Positions 16,648 to 26,036 of a stretch of DNA of 64,000 bases are shown in pieces. The DNA comes from Pseudomonas californiensis (lineage in GTDB: Bacteria > Pseudomonadota > Gammaproteobacteria > Pseudomonadales > Pseudomonadaceae): assembly GCF_021147775.1 (NCBI RefSeq), contig NZ_JAGTPK010000011.1, positions 143,479 to 207,478 on the forward strand, in the 5' to 3' direction. The stretch's first letter is position 1; each line of letters begins with the position of its first letter. The translations under genes were made by a program, and so were the position numbers. A model generated the notes under the pieces. That model did not search any database. It was given only the letters and a program-made list of their open reading frames with translations, and was not told the origin of the DNA.

Positions 16648-18144
16648 TCCTTGATCGACTGGCGACAGACACGCTGCAAACCCCCGTTGCAGGTCGTCGA
16701 TCAATGTCGACAAGTCCTCCAGACCGATGTGCAACCGCAGCACGCTGTTCAACGCCCTGTCCGCCGCACTGTCGCGATCACTGACGTCAGCCACGGTAAT
16801 CAGGCTTTCGTAGCCACCCCAGGACGCGCCCAGACCGAACAGCTGCAACGCGCCGATGAAGCGCTCGGGCAATCCGGCGTCGCTATCCTTCAACTCAAAC
16901 GACAACAGCCCGTTGCTGCCGGTGAAGTCTCGCCGCCACAGGGCGTGGTGCGGGTGTTCAGGCAGCGCTGGATGGAAGACACGATTGACCTGTGGATGGG
17001 CTGCCAGCCAGTGCGCCACCTCAAGCGCCTGTCGCTCATGGGTGTCCATGCGCGACGCCAGTGTGCGTGCGCCACGCAACACCAGCCACGCATCATCAGG
17101 GCTGACTGCGTTGCCAAACGTGTCGCTCATGCGTCCTAGTTGCGGCCAGACCGACTCATGGGTGCAGACACTGCCCATCACCACATCGCTGTGCCCACAC
17201 AGGTACTTGGTCAGCGCCATGATGGAAATGTCCGCGCCCAATGCCAGTGGCCTGTAGAGGTAGCCCGAGCCCCAGGTGTTGTCGACCGCCAGCAGGATAC
17301 CGCGCGGCTTGCACAATGCGGCAATCGCTGGCAAATCGCACAGTTCATATAGCAACGAGCCCGGCACTTCGGCGTAGACCATGCGCGTATTGGCTTGCAG
17401 CTGAGCTTCCAGCCCTTGCCCATCGGCGGCGTAATAGCTCACTTCGATCCCGAACGGCTGAAGAAACTCGCGAGCAAGCCGCCGGACCGGCGAGTAAACC
17501 GCGTCGGTCAGCAACACATGATCACCGGGACGCAGGTACGCCAGAAAGGTTTGCGCCACGGCCGCAAGCCCAGTGCCAAACAGGCGTGTGCGGTAGCCAC
17601 CTTCCAGCTCCGTGACCAGGTCTTCCAGGGCAAACGCGGTAGGGTTGCCCCGCGCGCCGTAACTCAGCAGCCGCTCGCTGTCCCGGCGTTTACGCACGTC
17701 GCGCATCTCACCGAGACTGTCGAACAACACCGTGCTCAGGCGCGTAACCGGCACGTTGACGCCTCGCGCCCCGCTACCTTTTGCGGTGCGCGCAGCGTGA
17801 ACCAGACGCGTGCGAACCGGCGTCTGGCCGTTGTGCGCTGGGGTGGGCTGAAGCGGTTTGAAGCTGGCGATTTCCTGTTCGGTCATTTGTCCGAGAAGGC
17901 CGATTTCCCACGCCAGGTACTGACGTGCGGCGTCCTTGTTGCCTGAATGCCGATCATGGGTGTAAAACAGAAAGTCGATGCAATCGGCATCCGGCAGGCT
18001 GCCATTGTCTTCCTGGACAGGCAGGCCTGCGGCTTGCCAGGCCTGAACCCCGCCTTCAAGCAGGCGAACCTGCTGTCGCTGGGCTATGGGCAATTCCTGA
18101 ACGGCAAGCTGTGCGACCGCAGGGTCGTCGGCCACCAGCACCAC
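16645..18144 (-). CDS. C-terminal part of rhodanese/C-S lyase fusion (cystathionine beta-lyase-like), downstream of an amber codon
   Basis: In the same frame as the rhodanese gene upstream, separated from it only by TAG at 18193-18195. The first ~100 residues complete a fourth rhodanese domain (LEGGVQAWQAAGLP). The rest (~390 residues) is a Cys/Met-metabolism PLP enzyme: FGTGLAAVAQTFLAYL, VDNTWGSGYL and the PLP lysine in ALTKYLCGHSD. Such enzymes cleave the C-S bond of cystathionine or cysteine, releasing thiols or sulfide. No in-frame start with a ribosome binding site exists at the lyase domain boundary, so it was probably made as a fusion. The 18144 GTG start is nominal; the protein may not be produced unless the amber is suppressed or translation restarts. 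Confidence 0.7.
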   Translation of the reverse strand: MVLVADDPAVAQLAVQELPIAQRQQVRLLEGGVQAWQAAGLPVQEDNGSLPDADCIDFLFYTHDRHSGNKDAARQYLAWEIGLLGQMTEQEIASFKPLQPTPAHNGQTPVRTRLVHAARTAKGSGARGVNVPVTRLSTVLFDSLGEMRDVRKRRDSERLLSYGARGNPTAFALEDLVTELEGGYRTRLFGTGLAAVAQTFLAYLRPGDHVLLTDAVYSPVRRLAREFLQPFGIEVSYYAADGQGLEAQLQANTRMVYAEVPGSLLYELCDLPAIAALCKPRGILLAVDNTWGSGYLYRPLALGADISIMALTKYLCGHSDVVMGSVCTHESVWPQLGRMSDTFGNAVSPDDAWLVLRGARTLASRMDTHERQALEVAHWLAAHPQVNRVFHPALPEHPHHALWRRDFTGSNGLLSFELKDSDAGLPERFIGALQLFGLGASWGGYESLITVADVSDRDSAADRALNSVLRLHIGLEDLSTLIDDLQRGFAACLSPVDQG

Positions 18145-18192
18145 CGGCCGGGTTTCCAGTGCCAGCGCCCCGGCCAGCTGCGAACGAATCGA

Positions 18193-19419
18193 CTAGCGGG
18201 CGCCTTCGATGTGCGCCTTGCGGTAGCTCATGCTCGGGCGCAGATCAATCACGGCCACTGCGGCATCTTTCTGCGCATCGACCAACGCCTTAACACTGAT
18301 CACCGGCAACGCAGGCAAAGGCTCTTCACCACAGGCTGGCAGCGACAGATCTGCGTTGATACCCTGAGCCAGCACACACGCATCGTGCCCGAGCTGTCTT
18401 AGCCAACCGGCAATAATCGGTGCCCGGATACCTTCGGCATCCAGCACCACCAGCCGGGCCTGACGCACACCCACGTAAAGATCGGTCGACTGCACCAACT
18501 GGCCGCCCGGCGTGTGCTGCGCGCCTGGCAGACTGCCCGCAGCAAACTCTTCAGTAGTGCGCACATCACACAGAAACAGGCTGCGATCCGGTTCGCTCGC
18601 CCAGCGTCGCACCTGTTCGGCATCAACGGTTTGCACCTGAGCACGTTGGGCCAGGGCGTGCGCCGCTTCACGCTGGCGCCCATGATGGTCAGCCGACACC
18701 TGATCCGGGTAATGCCGGGCGCTGCCGTGCTCCAGTTGCAGGTCGGCCAGGTACCAGCCCTGAGTACCGTTCTCCAGGGCATATACCGGGTTTTTCACGC
18801 CCAGATCGATCAGTGTCTGCGCGCCGATAATGCTGCGGGTTCGGCCGGCGCAATTGACCACGATGGGCGTGCTTTCATCCCTGACCAGCTCCGGCAGGCG
18901 ATAGCCCAGCTCGCCGTTGGGGCAGCAGACTGAACCGGGAATGGTCATCTTGCGGTATTCATCCAGCGGCCGGCCGTCGAGCACCAGCAATGGCTCGCCA
19001 CGCGCCTGCCACTGCGCCAGTTCGGTCGCGCTCACATGCGGCGTGTGGCTGATCTGCTCGACCAGCTCACCGAACGCCTTTGACGGCACATGAACCCCGG
19101 CGAACAGCTGGCGACCCGAGGCCTGCCAGCCCTGCGCGCCACCTTCGAGAATGTACACGGTGCGATAGCCCAACGCCTTCAAACGTTGGGCTGCCCGTGG
19201 AGCGACATCACTGCCGTGTTCATCGTAAATCACCAACCGCACGGCCGGGTTGGGTGCCAGTCGCCGGATATCCAGTTCGAGGCGACTGTAGGGCAGCGTC
19301 ACCCCATGAAACAGATGCGCTTCGCCGTACTGGCCATGCTCACGAACGTCGAACAGGGCGATTTCCTGTCCGTCGAACAGCCATTGTTGAAGGGTATCTG
19401 CGCTGATGGTCTGGCTCAT
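18193..19419 (-). CDS. Tandem rhodanese-domain protein, ended by an in-frame amber (probable disrupted gene)
   Basis: 408 residues with three full rhodanese domains and the start of a fourth. Only domain 2 has a catalytic cysteine (VVNCAGRTRS); domains 1, 3 and 4 carry Asp or other residues there, as often seen in pseudomonad multi-rhodanese proteins. The protein stops within domain 4 (YRKAHIEGAR, then TAG), and the same frame continues uninterrupted for about 515 further codons. The natural product was probably a ~924-residue rhodanese-lyase. Rhodaneses transfer sulfane sulfur, fitting the neighbouring cysteine dioxygenase and amino acid importer. Domain 2 is still complete and might function alone. 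Confidence 0.78.
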   Translation of the reverse strand: MSQTISADTLQQWLFDGQEIALFDVREHGQYGEAHLFHGVTLPYSRLELDIRRLAPNPAVRLVIYDEHGSDVAPRAAQRLKALGYRTVYILEGGAQGWQASGRQLFAGVHVPSKAFGELVEQISHTPHVSATELAQWQARGEPLLVLDGRPLDEYRKMTIPGSVCCPNGELGYRLPELVRDESTPIVVNCAGRTRSIIGAQTLIDLGVKNPVYALENGTQGWYLADLQLEHGSARHYPDQVSADHHGRQREAAHALAQRAQVQTVDAEQVRRWASEPDRSLFLCDVRTTEEFAAGSLPGAQHTPGGQLVQSTDLYVGVRQARLVVLDAEGIRAPIIAGWLRQLGHDACVLAQGINADLSLPACGEEPLPALPVISVKALVDAQKDAAVAVIDLRPSMSYRKAHIEGAR

Positions 19420-19498
19420 GAGGGGCTCAGTGAATTGAAGGGATCAAGGCGATGGCCGACGCCCGCCGTTGCACATGCGCAACGATTGCGCCGACGCT

Positions 19499-20092
19499 TC
19501 AGTAGGCGCGGATCGAAGGCACCATCTGTGAGGCGTTGTAATTGAGTACGCGCCCGTCCGGGTTGACCCCGAAACGGCGGTTGAGCGATTCCAGCGGACG
19601 GCCATACAGGTGGAAATGCAAGGTGGGCTGCTCACCTTCGACCTTGATGCCATGCAGGTCATCGCCGAGAAAACTGATCGGCGTGCCGGGCTGAACCACC
19701 ACTTCCTGCTCCAGTTCCAGTCGGGCAAACGCCGGATCACTGCCGTCATCGGTGCGCGCCCAGACATAGTTGATTTCCTGCCCCTGCACCGCGACGATCA
19801 CCGCCCAGGTTTCATGGTTGTGCGGCACCGTGCTTTTGCCGGGCAGCAGCGAGTTCATGTACAGCGTCGGGGTCTCGCCATCGTCGTTCAGGCGATAACG
19901 GAACGCAGTGTCGCCCTCGCCTGGCACCGGAGCCGGAAACTCGGCGAAGTTGAACAGGTCATGCCGCTCGGCCAGCGTTTCGAGCAGCGCAACGATTTCC
20001 TGCAGGGCCGCACGGTCTAAGCCGCGCTGGTGGATCACTCGCACTTCTTGCAGAAATGCTTCGATGGCCTGGGTTCGGTCAGAAAGGCTCAT
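19499..20092 (-). CDS. Cysteine dioxygenase family (cupin) protein
   Basis: 197 residues. Cupin fold with the iron motif PHNHETWAVI and the later His in FLGDDLHGIKV. Family members oxidise the thiol of cysteine or 3-mercaptopropionate to a sulfinate using ferrous iron and oxygen. The ATG has GGGAG seven bases upstream. It lies between the importer genes and the rhodanese-lyase, consistent with disposal of imported sulfur amino acids. Substrate choice (cysteine or mercaptopropionate) cannot be read here. Confidence 0.82.
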   Translation of the reverse strand: MSLSDRTQAIEAFLQEVRVIHQRGLDRAALQEIVALLETLAERHDLFNFAEFPAPVPGEGDTAFRYRLNDDGETPTLYMNSLLPGKSTVPHNHETWAVIVAVQGQEINYVWARTDDGSDPAFARLELEQEVVVQPGTPISFLGDDLHGIKVEGEQPTLHFHLYGRPLESLNRRFGVNPDGRVLNYNASQMVPSIRAY

Positions 20093-20166
20093 TCAGTTAC
20101 TCCCGGTTTCTTTCGGTTGGCGGTCGCGCACGTCATTCAAGGCGTAGGCGGTCTTGTCGCAAAGGC

Positions 20167-21003
20167 TTAAACGGACAGGCTGTAGCGGCTGATATTGCTC
20201 AGCAGGAATGGGTCACCCGCCCTCGAACGTCGACGTCCGGAATCCCCCAGCGCGTGGTGCAGAAACTGGGCAGTGCGCTCACTGATAGGGCGCTGGAAGA
20301 TTTGCTCGGCGCTGCCGTGCTCGACAATCAGACCGTCTTCAGTGAAATACACCAGGTCACTGATCTCTTCGGCAAACCGCATCTCGTGGGTCACCAATAC
20401 GCAGGTCATGCCCTCCTCAGTCAGCTCGCGGATCACCGCCAGCACTTCATCCACGGTTTCCGGGTCCAGCGCGGAGGTCACTTCATCGAACAGGATCAGT
20501 TCCGGACGCATGGTCAACGCGCGCGCGATGGCCACGCGTTGCTGCTGCCCCCCGGACAGTTGCCCTGGGTATGCATCCGCCTTGTGCTCCATACGCACCT
20601 TGGCCAGCAGCGCCCTCGCCTGCTTCTCGGCCTCGCCGCGCTCCAGGCCCAGTACCTTGCGCGGTGCGATCACCAGATTTTCCAGCACTGACAAATGCGG
20701 GAACAGGTTGTACTGCTGAAACACAAAACCGACGCGCTTGCGCAACTCGACGTGCTCGGCCTCACGGCTCAGCGTATCAACGCGTGTGTCACCTACCCGG
20801 ATGCTGCCGCGCTGCGCTTTCAGCAGGCCGGTGATGCAACGCAGGATGGTCGATTTACCCGAGCCGGACGGTCCGATGATCGACACTGCCTGGCCGCGTC
20901 GCACATCAAGGTCGATGCCCTTGAGCACCCGATTGCTGCCGAATGACAGGTGCAGATCACGCAGGCTGACCAGCGGCTCGGCGACAGGATCAAAGGAAGG
21001 CAT
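20167..21003 (-). CDS. Polar amino acid ABC transporter ATP-binding protein
   Basis: 278 residues, GlnQ/HisP type: Walker A GPSGSGKST, Q-loop VFQQYNLFPHL, signature LSGGQQQR, Walker B LILFDEVTSALDPE and H-loop THEMRFAEE. The C-terminal ~35 residues (ALGDSGRRRSRAG onward) extend beyond the usual end and look unstructured. The ATG follows GGAG and overlaps the upstream permease gene by 14 bases (20990-21003). Confidence 0.9.
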   Translation of the reverse strand: MPSFDPVAEPLVSLRDLHLSFGSNRVLKGIDLDVRRGQAVSIIGPSGSGKSTILRCITGLLKAQRGSIRVGDTRVDTLSREAEHVELRKRVGFVFQQYNLFPHLSVLENLVIAPRKVLGLERGEAEKQARALLAKVRMEHKADAYPGQLSGGQQQRVAIARALTMRPELILFDEVTSALDPETVDEVLAVIRELTEEGMTCVLVTHEMRFAEEISDLVYFTEDGLIVEHGSAEQIFQRPISERTAQFLHHALGDSGRRRSRAGDPFLLSNISRYSLSV

Positions 21004-21778
21004 AACGTCGCTCCAGGTAGTGGGTCAAGCGGGAGATGGGGTAGCAATAGGCGAAAAACAGCACCAGCAGGCTCAGGTAGACGAGGACCGTGAAGCCGGT
21101 CTGGTTGACGGTATTGCTGGCCATTTGCGCGGTGTCGATCACGTCATGCACGCCCACCAGCGAAGCCAGCGCAGTGCCCATGGTGATCACCGCATACAAG
21201 TTCATCCAGGGCGGCAACATGCGCTTGAGGCACTGCGGCAGGATGATCGAACGGAAGATCTGCCCGCGCGTGAACGCCAGCGAACGTGCAGCCTCCCATT
21301 GCGCGCTGGGGATCGACGCCACGGCGCCGCGAAAGATCTCGGCCACATTGGCGCTGGCTGGCAATGCCAGGCCGATGGTGACTTTGACCCAGTCCGGAAA
21401 GGAGATGTAGCTGCCCGCAATCCTGATCTCGAACGGAAACACGTACGTCGAAAAGTAGATCAGCACCAGCCACGGCGCATTGCGAAACACCTGCACCCAG
21501 ATCCGTGCCGGCAAACGCAGAATCCGAAACGGCGAAAGCCCCAGCGCGCCCAGGATCAGACCGAAGCAAGAGCCCAGGCCAATCGCGACCAGACTGATCA
21601 AGATGTTCTTGCCGAACCCTGCGGCCAGTGCGGGTGACCACTGCATCAAAGCACTGAACGCCGGACTGTTTGCGGCCCAGTACACCAGCACGAATACCAC
21701 CGGCAGCGCAGCCGCCCCCAACAACAAATGACGTCGTGGCCAGGCGACTGGCGCTGCGACCGAAGAATCAATGTCCAT
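20990..21778 (-). CDS. Amino acid ABC transporter permease
   Basis: 262 residues, about five or six membrane segments, His/Glu/Gln/Arg permease type. The coupling loop EIFRGAVASIPSAQWEAARSLAFT matches the EAA motif. It pairs with the neighbouring permease as a heterodimer. The start overlaps the previous gene by 11 bases. A long N-terminal cytoplasmic stretch precedes the first helix. Confidence 0.88.
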   Translation of the reverse strand: MDIDSSVAAPVAWPRRHLLLGAAALPVVFVLVYWAANSPAFSALMQWSPALAAGFGKNILISLVAIGLGSCFGLILGALGLSPFRILRLPARIWVQVFRNAPWLVLIYFSTYVFPFEIRIAGSYISFPDWVKVTIGLALPASANVAEIFRGAVASIPSAQWEAARSLAFTRGQIFRSIILPQCLKRMLPPWMNLYAVITMGTALASLVGVHDVIDTAQMASNTVNQTGFTVLVYLSLLVLFFAYCYPISRLTHYLERRYAFL

Positions 21779-22502
21779 AGCCGGGCATCCTCAAGCGGGT
21801 TTCCAGGGCGCGCCCTGCGCAATTGACCGCAAAGCTGAGCAGCCCGAAGAAGCTCAGGATCAGAATCATCAGTTCCAGCACATTGTCGCTCTGGGTCCAG
21901 ATCATGATCGAGGCGTAAGTGATATCACCCACCGCGATGGCCGAGGCCACTGCCGTCATCTTCACCAGATCGATCAGGTTGTTGACCAGTGACGGCAAGG
22001 CAAAACGCAGCGCCAGGGGCAACTGCACGTTCCACAACAACTGTCGGCTGTTGAACGCCAGCGAGCTGGCCGCTTCCAGCGTCACGGCGGGTACGGCTTC
22101 GATACCGGCACGCAAGGCTTCGGCGTGGAATGCGCCCTTGTGCAGGGAAATCACAATCACCACCCAGGCGAACGGGGTCAACGGGTTGGCGGCACCGACG
22201 GCCTGGGTCAGCAACATGTTAAGCACCAGAAACGCGCAATACAGCTGCACCAGTGTCGGCGTGTTCCGGGTCACTTCGATGAAAATCCGCGACGGGGTCG
22301 CCAGCCACGGCTTGCCCGAGGTCAGCATTGACGCCAGAACAACCCCGACCAGCAGGCTGCCGATCCCTGTGAACAGGCACAGCCACACGGTGGTCAGCGC
22401 GCCATCGAGCATCGTGCCGCGCTGATAGGCATCGAGCAGAAAGGCATAGTTCAGGCCGAGGTCAGCGGTCCAGCGCACGAACACTTCAAGCCAATGGCTC
22501 AT
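21768..22502 (-). CDS. Amino acid ABC transporter permease
   Basis: 244 residues, five or six membrane segments. EAA loop: HAEALRAGIEAVPAVTLEAA. Second half of the heterodimeric channel of the polar amino acid importer. The ATG has GGAG seven bases ahead and overlaps the aminotransferase stop by four bases. Confidence 0.88.
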   Translation of the reverse strand: MSHWLEVFVRWTADLGLNYAFLLDAYQRGTMLDGALTTVWLCLFTGIGSLLVGVVLASMLTSGKPWLATPSRIFIEVTRNTPTLVQLYCAFLVLNMLLTQAVGAANPLTPFAWVVIVISLHKGAFHAEALRAGIEAVPAVTLEAASSLAFNSRQLLWNVQLPLALRFALPSLVNNLIDLVKMTAVASAIAVGDITYASIMIWTQSDNVLELMILILSFFGLLSFAVNCAGRALETRLRMPGYGH

Positions 22503-23716
22503 GACGCGTCTCCTTCATGCAGTTGTGCGCAGGCCAGCGCAATACGCCGTCCAGCTTCGCGGACCGTTTCAGTCGCCGTCGCGATGGACAGGCGAAACCA
22601 CGGCGACAGGCCATAGGCACTGCCCACCACACTGGCCACCCCACACTCCAGCAGCCAGGCGACCACATCGGCGTCGCTGTCCAGACGCTGGCCGTCCAGC
22701 CGACGACGTCCCAAAAGCCCCGCGCAACGCACAAATACAAATAAGCCGCCGTGCGGCATCAGCACTTCAAGCCCAGAGACCTGACTGAGTGATTCAACCA
22801 GCAGATCACGCCGCAACCGATAGGCCGCCACCTGCCCGGGCAGAAAATCCAGACCTCCCTCGAAGGCTGCCAGCGCAGCGGCCTGGCCAATGGACGATGC
22901 ACCGGATGTCGACTGCGATTGCACCACCGCCATCGCATCGACCAGGCGTTTCGGCCCGGCCGCCACACCGATGCGCCAGCCAGTCATGGCGTAGGTCTTC
23001 GACACACCGCCTACCCACAGGCAACGCGGCTGAAGGTCCGGGGCAACATTCAGAAGACTCAGCGGCACTTGCCCATCGAAACGAATGTGTTCGTACAGTT
23101 CATCCAGCAAAATCAGCACCTGCGGATGGCGTCGTAATACGTCGGCCAGCGCCAGCAACTCGGCTTCGCTGTACACCGCGCCGCTGGGGTTGCCGGGGCT
23201 GTTAAGAATCAGCCAGCGAGTCCGCACATTGATGTGCTGCTCCAACTGCAGCGGGGTCAACTTGCAGCCCTGCTCCAGACCGCATTCGATCAATACCGGT
23301 TCGCCGCCGTTGAAACGCACACTGTCTGGAAATGAAGGCCAATACGGCGCTGGCACCAGCACCTCGTCCCCATCGTTCAGGGTCGCGGCAAATACGTTGA
23401 AGATGATCTGCTTGGCGCCATTGGCAACCACGATCGAATCCAGCGAATAGTCCAGCCGGTTTTCCCATGCGAGCTTGCGTCGGACGGCCTCACGCACTGC
23501 GCGTACGCCGGGCGTCGGCGTATATTTGGTATCACCCCGCTCGATGGCCGCGCAGGCCGCTGCCTTGATGTGTAACGGCGTATCGAAGTCGGGCTCGCCG
23601 GTGGTCAGGTCGAGAATGTCCAAGCCGGCTTCGCGCAATGCCGTTGCCTGCGACCTGGCCGCCGCGTTGGCAGATAGCGAGACCCGCTGCACGCGTTTTG
23701 AAAGAATGAAAGTCAT
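22499..23716 (-). CDS. Class I/II PLP-dependent aminotransferase
   Basis: 405 residues, aspartate aminotransferase fold type I. Substrate and cofactor elements visible: TTGEPDFDTPLH, the PLP-phosphate region VANGAKQIIF, NSPGNPSG, LDELYEHI, and the Schiff-base lysine in GGVSKTYAMTGWRIG. It would exchange an amino group between an imported amino acid and a keto acid. The ATG at 23716 overlaps the FAD oxidase stop (ATGA). Frames opening further upstream run opposite the oxidase and are not credible. Confidence 0.85.
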   Translation of the reverse strand: MTFILSKRVQRVSLSANAAARSQATALREAGLDILDLTTGEPDFDTPLHIKAAACAAIERGDTKYTPTPGVRAVREAVRRKLAWENRLDYSLDSIVVANGAKQIIFNVFAATLNDGDEVLVPAPYWPSFPDSVRFNGGEPVLIECGLEQGCKLTPLQLEQHINVRTRWLILNSPGNPSGAVYSEAELLALADVLRRHPQVLILLDELYEHIRFDGQVPLSLLNVAPDLQPRCLWVGGVSKTYAMTGWRIGVAAGPKRLVDAMAVVQSQSTSGASSIGQAAALAAFEGGLDFLPGQVAAYRLRRDLLVESLSQVSGLEVLMPHGGLFVFVRCAGLLGRRRLDGQRLDSDADVVAWLLECGVASVVGSAYGLSPWFRLSIATATETVREAGRRIALACAQLHEGDAS

Positions 23717-25134
23717 GCCCGAGCCTCCAGCACTTTGCCAGGATTGAGCAGATTGAGCGGGTCCAGCACCTGCTTGATACGGCGCATCAGGTCCAGCTCT
23801 ACCGGGCTTTTGTAGTGTGCCAGCATCTCCAGCTTGCGCTGACCGATGCCGTGCTCGGCGCTGATCGATCCGCCATGGGCATGCGCGCTGTCGTGCACGA
23901 TCTGACTCAGCTCGGCATAACGGGCCATGTGCGCTTCGATACTGCAACCCAGCGGGTGCGCGACGTTGTAGTGCAAGTTGCCGTCGCCCAGATGGCCAAA
24001 GGTGAAGTTACGAACACCGGGGAAATGGTTCTGCAATAACGCGTCTGTCCGGGACACGAACTCAACCACACGGGAAATCGGCACGGAGATATCGTGCTTC
24101 ATGTTTCGTCCATGGCGTTTCTGCGCGTCACTGAGGTTTTCGCGCAACAGCCAGAAGGCCGCGCTTTGGGCCAGGCTCTCGGCAATCAGCGCATCGGCCA
24201 GCAGACCGAACTCAAAGGCTTGCCCCAACACCGCTTCGAACGATGCCCGGGCGTGTTCATGGCTGTGGTTGTCAGACAGCTCCAGCAAGGCAAACCAGGA
24301 CTGCGGTGCATCACGAAACGGCTGTGCACCGCCCGGGAACTGCTCGCGCAACAACGCCAGACAATCGGCACTCAACAATTCGAAGGCCGTCAGGCCTGCG
24401 CCAAAACCCGCCTTGGCATGGGACAGAAAGCTGACCGCATCGCTCAGCGAATCGAAGGCCAGAAACGCGGTGGTGACGGCCTTTGGCAGTGGAAACAGTT
24501 TCAGCGTGGCGGCCGTGATGATGCCCAGCGTACCTTCACTGCCGATGAACAGATCGCGCAGGTCATAACCGGTATTGTCCTTGCGCAGACCGCGCAACCC
24601 GTTCCAGATTTCGCCCTGGGCGGTGACCACTTCCAGCCCCAGCGTGAGCTCGCGCATATTGCCGTAGCGCAACACTGCATTGCCGCCTGCATTGGTGCCA
24701 AGGTTGCCACCGATGGTGCAGCTGCCCTGTGAACCCAAGGTCAACGGAAACAGGCGGTCCGCCTGACGCGCAATGTCCTGCACATGCTGCAACACGCATC
24801 CGGCTTCGACAGTCAGTGTGTCGTTGTCGACATCAACCTCGCGCACCCGGTTCATGCGGTCCAGCAGCACCAACACCGCCGTGCCATTCGCGTCTGGCGT
24901 CGCGGCGCCCATCAACCCGGTATTGCCGCCTTGCACCACCACAGGTGCCGCATGTGCCGCACACAGCCGGACCACCGCTGCAACCTGCCCGGTATCGGCT
25001 GGGTGAACCACCGCCACCACCTGCCCGATGTAGCGCGCCTGCTTGTCGATCAAACGCTCACGCGATTCGTCAGCACGTTGCACGTGACGGTCGCCCAGCA
25101 CGTTCTGCAACGCCTCGAACAGCTGCTCACTCAC
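23713..25134 (-). CDS. FAD-binding oxidoreductase (D-2-hydroxyacid dehydrogenase/GlcD-like)
   Basis: 473 residues. The PCMH-type FAD domain is in the first half (VVQGGNTGLMGAATPD and GSQGSCTIGGNLGTNAGG) and the FAD-oxidase C-domain in the second (FGHLGDGNLHYNV, SAEHGIGQRKLEML). Relatives oxidise D-lactate, D-2-hydroxyglutarate or glycolate-type hydroxyacids. With the aminotransferase it could process the deaminated carbon skeleton of the imported amino acid. The GTG at 25134 overlaps the binding-protein stop (GTGA). Confidence 0.85.
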   Translation of the reverse strand: MSEQLFEALQNVLGDRHVQRADESRERLIDKQARYIGQVVAVVHPADTGQVAAVVRLCAAHAAPVVVQGGNTGLMGAATPDANGTAVLVLLDRMNRVREVDVDNDTLTVEAGCVLQHVQDIARQADRLFPLTLGSQGSCTIGGNLGTNAGGNAVLRYGNMRELTLGLEVVTAQGEIWNGLRGLRKDNTGYDLRDLFIGSEGTLGIITAATLKLFPLPKAVTTAFLAFDSLSDAVSFLSHAKAGFGAGLTAFELLSADCLALLREQFPGGAQPFRDAPQSWFALLELSDNHSHEHARASFEAVLGQAFEFGLLADALIAESLAQSAAFWLLRENLSDAQKRHGRNMKHDISVPISRVVEFVSRTDALLQNHFPGVRNFTFGHLGDGNLHYNVAHPLGCSIEAHMARYAELSQIVHDSAHAHGGSISAEHGIGQRKLEMLAHYKSPVELDLMRRIKQVLDPLNLLNPGKVLEARA

Positions 25135-25970
25135 GGTGCAACGGCCAGCGGTGCAGCGTTACGATATTTTTCGTGCAGCGCCAGCAGCGCAGACGACGGC
25201 GCCATTCCGGTACGGTTGCCCAACTCGATCAACCAGGCACTGCGGTGCCAGTCGCGGACGATGGCATCCAGACGCGCCTGAAGATCAGACTCGCCCTTGC
25301 GCACCCAGATAACCGACGGCGAAGGGATCAGGTCGGTCGGTAACGGAAACTCGTAATCAGACCATTCGCCCTCACCCAGCAGGGTGCGCATGGTCGGGCT
25401 CACATGCACTGCCGCCACACAGCCATTGCCCCGCAACGACAACAGAGACTCCGACTGGCTGCGGAAGGCCTTGATCTGGGCGCCGTACACTTCCTGCAAG
25501 GGCTTGATGAGGTTGCTGCCCTGCGACACGCAAACCGGCTTGTCCTTGAGGTCTTCCCAGCGCGTAATGCCCGCGCCTTTGCGAACCAGTGCCGCGCCAC
25601 CCACTTCTTCGTACGGGGTCGGCACGTAGTCGAGGATCTGCGCACGCTCTTCGGTGAGCTGCATGTTGGCGATCAACAGGTCGACCTTGCCCTGCTGCAG
25701 AAACTGCACGCGGTTGGGCGCCAGTACCGACACCGTTTCTGCATCGACATTCAGGCGTTTGGCGATCTCTTTCGCGAGCTCGACGTTATAGCCCTGATGC
25801 TCACCGGTTGCCGGGTCAATGGTGCCGAATGGCGGGCCGCTGAGCATCACGCCGACGCTGACCTTGTGTCGCTCGCTGATCCTGTCCAGTGTCGCGTCGG
25901 CCTGGGCAAAACCGGCACACAGGATCAGCCCTAGTGCGGTCAGTGTCTTGATCGATAACATACGGTTCAT
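25131..25970 (-). CDS. Amino acid ABC transporter substrate-binding protein (copy A)
   Basis: 279 residues with a signal peptide (cleavage near FAQA). SBP_bac_3 family: LSGPPFGTIDPATGEHQGYNV and VQFLQQGKVDLLIANMQLT are the standard amino acid-binding motifs. It is closely related to the next gene upstream (26037-26873), so the two arose by tandem duplication. The ATG at 25970 follows AAGGA; an earlier in-frame start at 25997 is less likely. Confidence 0.87.
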   Translation of the reverse strand: MNRMLSIKTLTALGLILCAGFAQADATLDRISERHKVSVGVMLSGPPFGTIDPATGEHQGYNVELAKEIAKRLNVDAETVSVLAPNRVQFLQQGKVDLLIANMQLTEERAQILDYVPTPYEEVGGAALVRKGAGITRWEDLKDKPVCVSQGSNLIKPLQEVYGAQIKAFRSQSESLLSLRGNGCVAAVHVSPTMRTLLGEGEWSDYEFPLPTDLIPSPSVIWVRKGESDLQARLDAIVRDWHRSAWLIELGNRTGMAPSSALLALHEKYRNAAPLAVAP

Positions 25971-26036
25971 GAGGGTCTTCCTTGAGGGCCGACACACTGC
26001 GCGTCGGCCAGGGAATTGAAGGCGTGGGCGCGACGA

